Assembly: GCA_958354085.1 (NCBI GenBank)
Contig: CATWUX010000032.1
Location: 1-19,487, forward strand
DNA from: an uncultured Oscillospiraceae bacterium
Lineage (GTDB): Bacteria > Bacillota > Clostridia > Oscillospirales > Acutalibacteraceae
DNA: 19,487 bases
Direction of reading: 5' to 3'
Part shown: positions 14,830 through 19,487 of the stretch, one piece after another
Position numbering within the stretch: the first letter of the stretch is position 1
Layout of the letters: each line of letters begins with the position of its first letter
The notes under the pieces: model-generated
Database searches by the model: none
Told to the model about the DNA's origin: nothing
Seen by the model: the letters and a program-made list of their open reading frames with translations, nothing else
Translations under genes and position numbers: made by a program

Positions 14830-16554
14830 TTATCCGCGATGAGTTTTGGAGCGGCGGCGTTCGCCCTCGCTCTTTTTCGGAAGACGGCGGTAGTCCTTTG
14901 GCCCTCCGCGGAAGCTGCCGGCATAGCTTTCGCCGCCTTTATACAGCTTGGTGACGGTGGGATTGCCCAGAATCTTCAGATTTTCCATGGCGGCCAGTGT
15001 CTCGTCCAGCCCTTTTTCCGGCACGGACACCACGGTTTCATCGTCATAAATTTCGATTTTTCCGATTTCCCGTCCGCTCAAACCAGTGCGCTCGGTGATC
15101 GCCCCCACAATATGGTTGGGCGCGACACGCTTTTGCCTGCCGATATTGATGACGATTTTCTGATAACGTCCGCCGGCACGGCCGGAAGAGGCGCGGGGCG
15201 CGCCGCTGAATACCGGCGCATCGGGGATTTCCGCAATATCCGTTTCCGGCTCGCCCCAGTGCAGCCCCATAACGGCCGCTGCCACGCGCACCGGATCCAG
15301 CCCGCGCTGCACAAGCTCCTCCGCAGCCGTCAGATAAGGCAGCTCGTTTTCCGCCGCAGCCGCGTCCTCGATCGCGCTTATCATGATCTGTTGCTGCTTG
15401 AACCGGATTTCCTGCAGCTTTGGAATCTCGCGGCGTGCAATCGGCGTTTTGGTATCGTGCGCGATCTGCATCAATTCGCCGACCTGCCGGCGGCCGCTGC
15501 AGATCGTCAGCGCTTTGCCGGATTTGCCGGCACGACCGGTACGGCCGATGCGGTGAACGTAATATTCGGCGCTTTGCGGAACGTCGTAGTTGATCACATA
15601 GTCGATGTCGTTGACGTCGATACCGCGCGCGGCAACGTCGGTCGCGACCAGAATGCCGGTACGCCCGTGTTTAAAGCCACTCATGACCTTGGTGCGCTGG
15701 GATTGTTTCATATCGCCGTGCAGCCCCTCGGCCAGAAAATCGTGCTGGCCGAGATATTCGGTGATCTCGTCCACCATGCGCTTCGTGTTGCAGAAGATCA
15801 AAGCAAGTTTGGGCGCTTCGTATTGCAGCAGCAGGGCGAGCGCGTCCATTTTGCGTCCCATCGGGACATCGCAATAGGTCTGCTCGATATTTTCCACCGT
15901 TTCCTGCGTCTGGGCAATTTGTACCAGCTGCGGATTCTTCTGATAGGTGCGGGTCAGCGCGAGGATCGCGGGCGGCATGGTCGCGGAAAACAGCACCGTC
16001 TGCCGCTGCTCCGGTGTTTCGGCAAGGATAGTTTCGATATCTTCACGGAAGCCCATGCTCAGCATTTCGTCGGCCTCATCCAGCACGATCATTTTCAGCG
16101 CGTCCAGCCGCAGCGTTTTGCGGCGCATATGATCCATCACACGGCCGGGCGTGCCCACCACGATGTTGGCGGTTTTCAGCCGGAGGATCTGCCGGTCCAT
16201 CGGCGCGCCGCCGTACACATCGACGGCACGGACACCGGGCATAAATTGCGCGAGCTTGCGGATCTCCTCACACGCCTGCACCGCCAATTCACGGGTGGGA
16301 CAGAGGATCAGCACCTGCACCGCATGGCGCAGCTCGGAGGTGGTGTCGATCGCTTCCAGAGCGGGGATGCCGAAGGCAACGGTTTTGCCGGTCCCGGTCT
16401 GGGAGCGGCCGATCACGTCACAGCCGCTTTGGATCAGCGGGATGCTTTGCGCCTGAATGTCGGTGGCCGTCTCAAAGCCCATCGCTTCTACCGCGCGGCG
16501 GATGGCCGGCGTAAGCGACAGTTCGGAAAACAGAGTTTGGTTGTTGGAAGTCAT
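14830..16554 (-). CDS. DEAD-box RNA helicase with DbpA-type RNA-binding domain
   Basis: A 574-residue ATP-dependent RNA helicase. In order it shows the Q motif (FSELSLTPAI...TDIQAQSIP), motif I SQTGTGKT (51-58), PTREL, TPGR, DEAD (159-162), SAT, LIFCNT, ATDVAARGID and HRIGRTGRAG. After the two RecA-like lobes, a C-terminal stretch (INIGRQKRVAPNHIVGAI..., near 455-530) matches the DbpA RNA-binding fold, and the protein ends in a basic RRRSKTHRG tail. Members of this group help ribosome assembly and mRNA turnover, often at low temperature. The ATG at 16554 is chosen because AAAAGAGG lies 6 nt upstream; a GTG at 16593 has no such site. It could be named deaD, cshA or dbpA; I leave this open. Confidence 0.94.
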   Translation of the reverse strand: MTSNNQTLFSELSLTPAIRRAVEAMGFETATDIQAQSIPLIQSGCDVIGRSQTGTGKTVAFGIPALEAIDTTSELRHAVQVLILCPTRELAVQACEEIRKLAQFMPGVRAVDVYGGAPMDRQILRLKTANIVVGTPGRVMDHMRRKTLRLDALKMIVLDEADEMLSMGFREDIETILAETPEQRQTVLFSATMPPAILALTRTYQKNPQLVQIAQTQETVENIEQTYCDVPMGRKMDALALLLQYEAPKLALIFCNTKRMVDEITEYLGQHDFLAEGLHGDMKQSQRTKVMSGFKHGRTGILVATDVAARGIDVNDIDYVINYDVPQSAEYYVHRIGRTGRAGKSGKALTICSGRRQVGELMQIAHDTKTPIARREIPKLQEIRFKQQQIMISAIEDAAAAENELPYLTAAEELVQRGLDPVRVAAAVMGLHWGEPETDIAEIPDAPVFSGAPRASSGRAGGRYQKIVINIGRQKRVAPNHIVGAITERTGLSGREIGKIEIYDDETVVSVPEKGLDETLAAMENLKILGNPTVTKLYKGGESYAGSFRGGPKDYRRLPKKSEGERRRSKTHRG

Positions 16555-16685
16555 TTTGTGCCTCTTTTCAAAATTTGGTAAATAAAACCGCACAAAAAAG
16601 TCTGTTCAAAAATGAGGGGGAATATACAATACCGAACAAGCCGGTACATTCTCATGAAAATTCACAAACATTTCGGCAATCTTGA
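16555..16685 (-). other. Long (~130 nt) leader of the helicase mRNA
   Basis: If transcription starts near 16685, the leader is ~130 nt and AT-rich, with a small TACCG/CGGTA stem-loop near its middle. Long leaders are known on some cold-regulated RNA-helicase mRNAs; a thermosensing or autoregulatory role here is inference. Confidence 0.4.
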
Positions 16686-16691
16686 CAATAA

Positions 16692-16720
16692 AGTATAGCA
16701 CGCATAGAGCAAAGTGTCAA
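16692..16720 (-). promoter_or_regulatory. Near-consensus promoter of the helicase gene
   Basis: On the - strand a perfect TTGACA (16720-16715) and TATACT (16697-16692) are 17 bp apart, with TGC directly before the -10. This is the strongest promoter match seen in the window. Confidence 0.88.
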
Positions 16721-16807
16721 CGCCGTTTTTGCGGCAGACGGGTAATACAATGTGGACGGATGACGACTTCCGTGCAAATTTTCGTTTCTATCCGCCGCTT
16801 TTTGTGG

Positions 16808-16813
16808 TATGAT
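16808..16813 (+). promoter_or_regulatory. Extended -10 promoter element of folC
   Basis: TGGTATGAT gives a TGn extended -10 (TATGAT). The expected -35 position (16785-16790, TTTCTA) is poor, as often with extended -10 promoters. Transcription would start ~33 nt before the folC ATG. Confidence 0.55.
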
Positions 16814-16852
16814 GAAAAAAACGCGTATACGCATCAAAGGAAGGGTTTCTTC

Positions 16853-18124
16853 ATGGACTATACAGAGGCACGCGCCTATTTGGCCGCTTTGCAGCCGGGC
16901 GGTATGAAAATGGGGCTGGAACGTATGCAGCGGGTGCTGCAGCGGCTGGGAGAACCGCAGCGGCAGCTGCGCGTTGTTCATATTGCGGGAACAAACGGAA
17001 AAGGCTCGACAGCCCGTATGCTGCAAGCCATCCTGACGGCCGCGGGCTATCGAACCGGGCTGTATGCCTCGCCGTCTGTGACCGGCTTGCGGGACACCAT
17101 TACGATTGACAACACGCCGATTTCCCGCGCCGATTTTGCCGCCTGCGTGACAGCGGCGGCAGAGCAGCAGCCGTGGATGGGCGAAGCGGGCAGCCTGTCC
17201 GAGTTTGAGTGCATAACCGCCGCGGCGCTGCTGTATTTTGCGCGGCAGCACACCGATATTGTGGTGTTGGAATGCGGCATGGGCGGGCGTGACGATGCGA
17301 CAAACGTGCTGGAGGCGCCGCTGGCAGCGGTGCTGACGCCTATCGCGCTGGATCACGCCGCATGGCTGGGCGGCACGGTCGCGGAGATCGCCGCCAACAA
17401 ATGCGGCATTTTCCGCCCGCATTGCACGGTCGTGACCTCACCGGCACAGGATGAGGACGCGCTCGGCGTGATCTTTGAGCAGGCGGCAGCGGCCGGGCTG
17501 ATGGTGCGGATCCCCAACGCGGCTGCTGCGCCTGTCGTGCACGACGAGCTGGGGACGGTCGCCTTCACCTACGGCGGCGAAACCTATACGCTGCCGCTGA
17601 CCGGCGCTTTCCAGCGGGATAATGCGCTGACGGCGTTGGAAACGATCGCGGTGCTGCGCGAAAAGGGCTTTGCCGTCGATGCCGCCGCCCAGCAGGCCGG
17701 GCTGGCAGCGGTGAGTATGCCCTGCAGGCAGGAGGTGTTTTCGCGCGAGCCGCTGATTTTACTGGACGGCGCGCACAACCCGCACGGTATAGCGGCGTTG
17801 GCCGATACGCTGACCCGCCATCTGGCGGGCGTACCGTTGACGGCGGTAATCGGTATGCTGCGGGACAAAGATACCGCTGCCTGCGCCGCCCGGCTGGCGC
17901 CGCTGTGCACGCACATGGTTTGCTGCACGCCGGACAATCCACGCGCGCTCGCCGCGGAGGCGCTCGCCGCGCAGATGACGCCTTTTTGCACGGATGTGCG
18001 TACGGCGGACACGCCGGAGCAGGCGCTGGCGCTGGCACGCTCGCTCGCCGGAACGCAGCCGTTGCTGATCGCGGGATCGTTCACCGTCGCTGCGCCGCTG
18101 CGGCGGATTTTAAGCGAGGAATAA
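16853..18124 (+). CDS. folC: Folylpolyglutamate synthase / dihydrofolate synthase
   Basis: A 423-residue Mur-ligase-type enzyme that adds glutamate to folates (and often to dihydropteroate), needed to keep folate in the cell. It shows the P-loop HIAGTNGKGSTARML at ~43-57, SPSVTGLRDTITI, LECGMGGRDDATNV, LTPIALDHAAWLG with NKCGIF where the carbamylated lysine lies, and LLDGAHNPHG in the C-terminal domain. AAAGGAAGGG lies 8 nt before the ATG at 16853; a longer frame upstream runs through the promoter region and is discarded. The gene is divergent from the helicase and is followed, after 101 bp, by the sporulation operon. Confidence 0.93.
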   Translation: MDYTEARAYLAALQPGGMKMGLERMQRVLQRLGEPQRQLRVVHIAGTNGKGSTARMLQAILTAAGYRTGLYASPSVTGLRDTITIDNTPISRADFAACVTAAAEQQPWMGEAGSLSEFECITAAALLYFARQHTDIVVLECGMGGRDDATNVLEAPLAAVLTPIALDHAAWLGGTVAEIAANKCGIFRPHCTVVTSPAQDEDALGVIFEQAAAAGLMVRIPNAAAAPVVHDELGTVAFTYGGETYTLPLTGAFQRDNALTALETIAVLREKGFAVDAAAQQAGLAAVSMPCRQEVFSREPLILLDGAHNPHGIAALADTLTRHLAGVPLTAVIGMLRDKDTAACAARLAPLCTHMVCCTPDNPRALAAEALAAQMTPFCTDVRTADTPEQALALARSLAGTQPLLIAGSFTVAAPLRRILSEE

Positions 18125-18125
18125 G

Positions 18126-18169
18126 TTCGCGGCGGTTTTCGTCAAAGAAAATGGTTTTTTGACGGCGAA
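18126..18169 (+). other. Imperfect stem-loop after folC
   Basis: CGTCAAAGAA (18140-18149) pairs with TTTTTTGACG (18155-18164, one G-T), and TTCGC (18126-18130) with GCGAA (18165-18169) outside an internal loop. The T run lies inside the stem, so it is not a textbook terminator, but it may mark the 3' end of folC. Confidence 0.4.
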
Positions 18170-18186
18170 ATTCTCATGCACTTTTT

Positions 18187-18210
18187 CGGACAAGCCGGTA
18201 TGATGGGAAT
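18187..18210 (+). promoter_or_regulatory. Candidate promoter of the spoIIA operon (sigma-H-like or sigma-A-like)
   Basis: A CGGACAA box and GGGAAT 11 nt after it resemble the AGGA/GAAT boxes of sigma-H promoters, which drive spoIIA in Bacillus, though the spacing is about a base short. TATGAT (18199-18204) could instead be a sigma-A -10, but it lacks a good -35. The position before spoIIAA is right for either. Confidence 0.35.
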
Positions 18211-18225
18211 AAAAGGAAAATTCCC

Positions 18226-18594
18226 ATGAAAGGACTGGTCTTATCCATGAACATCCGGTTGGATTCCTCGGCGGAACAGGTCACGGCGTGGCTGGCCGGT
18301 GAGTTGGATCATCATGCGGCTCGCTCGCTGCGGGAACAGATTGATGCCGCAGTGGAACGTGTCAAGCCGCTGCGGTTGGTGCTGGATTTCAGCAGTGTCA
18401 ATTTTATGGACAGCTCCGGCATCGGCTTGGTGATGGGGCGTTATCGACTGATAAAAATGATGGGCGGCAGCTTGGCAGTGACCGGCGCCTCGCCCCGTAT
18501 TGCGCAGGTTATGCGCATGGCGGGGCTGGAGCGGCTGGGCATTCTGGAACCGGCCGCCGAAGGAGAGGGGCAAAACGATGAAACCGATGAATGA
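18226..18594 (+). CDS. spoIIAA: Anti-sigma-F factor antagonist SpoIIAA
   Basis: A 122-residue STAS-domain protein. Unphosphorylated SpoIIAA binds SpoIIAB and frees sigma-F in the forespore. The core LAGELDHHAARSLREQID and NFMDSSGIGLVMGRYRLIK match the family closely; Ser63 in MDSSG is the expected phosphorylation site. I keep the ATG at 18226 because AAAGGA lies ~10 nt upstream and the extra residues before MNIRL match the length of the Bacillus protein; an inner ATG at 18247 is possible. The end overlaps spoIIAB by 17 nt. Confidence 0.95.
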   Translation: MKGLVLSMNIRLDSSAEQVTAWLAGELDHHAARSLREQIDAAVERVKPLRLVLDFSSVNFMDSSGIGLVMGRYRLIKMMGGSLAVTGASPRIAQVMRMAGLERLGILEPAAEGEGQNDETDE

Positions 18595-19027
18595 AATGAA
18601 GATGACCTTTCCGAGCCGGTCGGCAAACGAGGGGTTTGCCCGCGCGGCGGTGGCGGCGTTTCTGGCGCAGCTGGATCCGGCCGTGGATGAACTGGCGGAT
18701 ATGCGCACCGCCGTGTCGGAGGCGGTGACCAACTGCATTGTCCACGCCTATCCGGACAAAATCGGAGAAATCACGCTACATATGAAGCTGTACAGCACCG
18801 GACGGGTGGTGATCAAGATCCGCGATCGCGGCTGCGGCATTGACGATGTGGAACAGGCGATGGAACCGTTGTTTACGACCGGCGGCGAGGAGCGTTCCGG
18901 CCTCGGCTTTTCGGTGATGCAAAGCTTTACCGATAAGCTGAAGGTCACCTCGACGAAGGGGAAGGGCACGGTCGTAACCTTGGAGAAATACATTGTCCTG
19001 CGGGAACGGCAGGCGAGGCCGTCTTGA
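18578..19027 (+). CDS. spoIIAB: Anti-sigma-F factor / serine kinase SpoIIAB
   Basis: A 149-residue GHKL-type kinase that holds sigma-F inactive and phosphorylates SpoIIAA. It shows SARSANEGFA-like SRSANEGFARAAVAAFLAQL, the N-box SEAVTN with Asn52, DRGCGI for nucleotide binding, PLFTTG and ERSGLGFSVM. AAGGAGAGG lies 9 nt before the ATG at 18578. It overlaps spoIIAA at its start, and its TGA overlaps the TTG start of sigF, so all three are translationally coupled. This order is the standard spoIIA operon of spore formers. Confidence 0.96.
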   Translation: MKPMNEMKMTFPSRSANEGFARAAVAAFLAQLDPAVDELADMRTAVSEAVTNCIVHAYPDKIGEITLHMKLYSTGRVVIKIRDRGCGIDDVEQAMEPLFTTGGEERSGLGFSVMQSFTDKLKVTSTKGKGTVVTLEKYIVLRERQARPS

Positions 19028-19487
19028 GTCAGCGGGAAGAGCGGATTTGCAGCAATATCGGCTTGGTACATGCCTGTGCGCGGCGGTTCGTCGGGCGCGG
19101 AATAGAATATGACGACCTGTTTCAGGCAGGCTGCATGGGCTTGGTCAAGGCGGCGGATGGGTTTGAGGAAGAGCGCGGGCTGCGCTTTTCCACGTATGCC
19201 GTTCCGGTGATTTTGGGCGAAATGCGCCGCTTGTTCCGCGACGGCGGAACGGTCAAAGTCAGCCGTTCACTCAAGGAGCTGGCGCTCAAGGCGTCGCGGG
19301 AGCGGGATGTGTTCCTCAGCCGGGAGGGGCGTGAGCCGTCGGTGGGCGAGCTGGCGGATCTGCTCGGCATTGAGCCGGAACAGGCGGCTGAAGCGCTGGG
19401 AGCCTCCCTGCCGCCGCTGTCACTGACGCGCACGGGGGAAGATGACGACAGCGAGGAAATGGACGTGCCGGTTTCGCCGCCGGAGGA
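19024..19487 (+). CDS. sigF: Sporulation sigma factor SigF, 5' part (runs off the window)
   Basis: An open frame of ~154 codons to the window edge encodes a sigma-70-family factor. Region 2 is clear: LVHACARRFVGRGIEYDDLF, QAGCMGLVKAADGF, RFSTYAVPVILGEMRR, followed by DGGTVKVSRSLKELA typical of SigF/SigG and then region 3. It acts in the forespore and is held by SpoIIAB. The start is TTG at 19024, overlapping the spoIIAB stop (TTGA), with AGGCGAGG ~5 nt upstream; I find no in-frame start just above it. The N-terminus is ~30 residues shorter than Bacillus SigF, lacking the part before the region beginning LIEKNMRLV. The 3' end with region 4 is not in the window. Confidence 0.93.
   Translation, partial: MSQREERICSNIGLVHACARRFVGRGIEYDDLFQAGCMGLVKAADGFEEERGLRFSTYAVPVILGEMRRLFRDGGTVKVSRSLKELALKASRERDVFLSREGREPSVGELADLLGIEPEQAAEALGASLPPLSLTRTGEDDDSEEMDVPVSPPE

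Noticed and set aside
14839..16581. A 580-codon open frame on the + strand running the whole length of the helicase gene
   Set aside because: It lies exactly opposite a fully convincing DEAD-box gene. Its translation has no recognisable motif and is rich in His, Asp and Arg, as expected from the complement of GC-rich codons.
16682..16687. TTGACA on the + strand as a possible -35 element towards folC
   Set aside because: No usable -10 lies 16-18 bp downstream; the site falls next to the start of transcription of the opposite-strand helicase promoter. The extended -10 at 16808 is a better choice for folC.
1..19487. CRISPR arrays, tRNA or rRNA genes, insertion sequences, phage genes
   Set aside because: I looked for regularly spaced repeats, tRNA-like cloverleaf ends, transposase or integrase motifs and found none in the window.

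Overview
The window looks like a piece of chromosome from a spore-forming, anaerobic Firmicute of the class Clostridia, probably of the Oscillospirales/Ruminococcaceae type. The reasons are a spoIIAA-spoIIAB-sigF operon at the right end, strong AGGAGG-type ribosome binding sites, sigma-A-like promoters, and gut-type glycoside-degradation genes. The taxon is inferred from gene content and protein style only.

Left part (about 1-7860, + strand): a carbohydrate-use operon. In order it holds the 3' end of a GH78 alpha-L-rhamnosidase-like gene, a GH65 inverting glycoside phosphorylase, a fusion protein (beta-phosphoglucomutase + GH43-type glycosidase + discoidin-like F5/8C domain + FN3-like domain), an exported SGNH/GDSL lipoprotein, and a GH30 glycosidase. 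It closes with an 18-bp perfect hairpin. The glycosidases show no signal peptides, so the pathway is mostly cytosolic: imported oligosaccharides would be trimmed by the GH78, GH43 and GH30 enzymes, the GH65 enzyme would release beta-glucose 1-phosphate, and the phosphoglucomutase domain would turn this into glucose 6-phosphate. No transporter or regulator for this operon lies inside the window.

Middle part (about 7860-14080, + strand): a clear sigma-A promoter and a hairpin leader precede a complete branched-chain amino-acid ABC importer (livK, livH, livM, livG, livF). A stem-loop separates livK from the permease genes. After a second stem-loop comes azlC-azlD, the two-subunit branched-chain amino-acid exporter, closed by a good intrinsic terminator.

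Right part (about 14080-19487): a small six-helix membrane protein of unknown function with its own extended -10 promoter; a two-way terminator; a DEAD-box RNA helicase with a DbpA-type RNA-binding domain on the - strand, driven by a near-consensus promoter with a leader of about 130 nt; divergently, folC (folate polyglutamylation); and finally the sporulation operon spoIIAA-spoIIAB-sigF, with sigF cut by the window edge.

The main oddity is the one-polypeptide fusion of beta-phosphoglucomutase to a GH43 glycosidase directly downstream of its expected metabolic partner, the GH65 phosphorylase.
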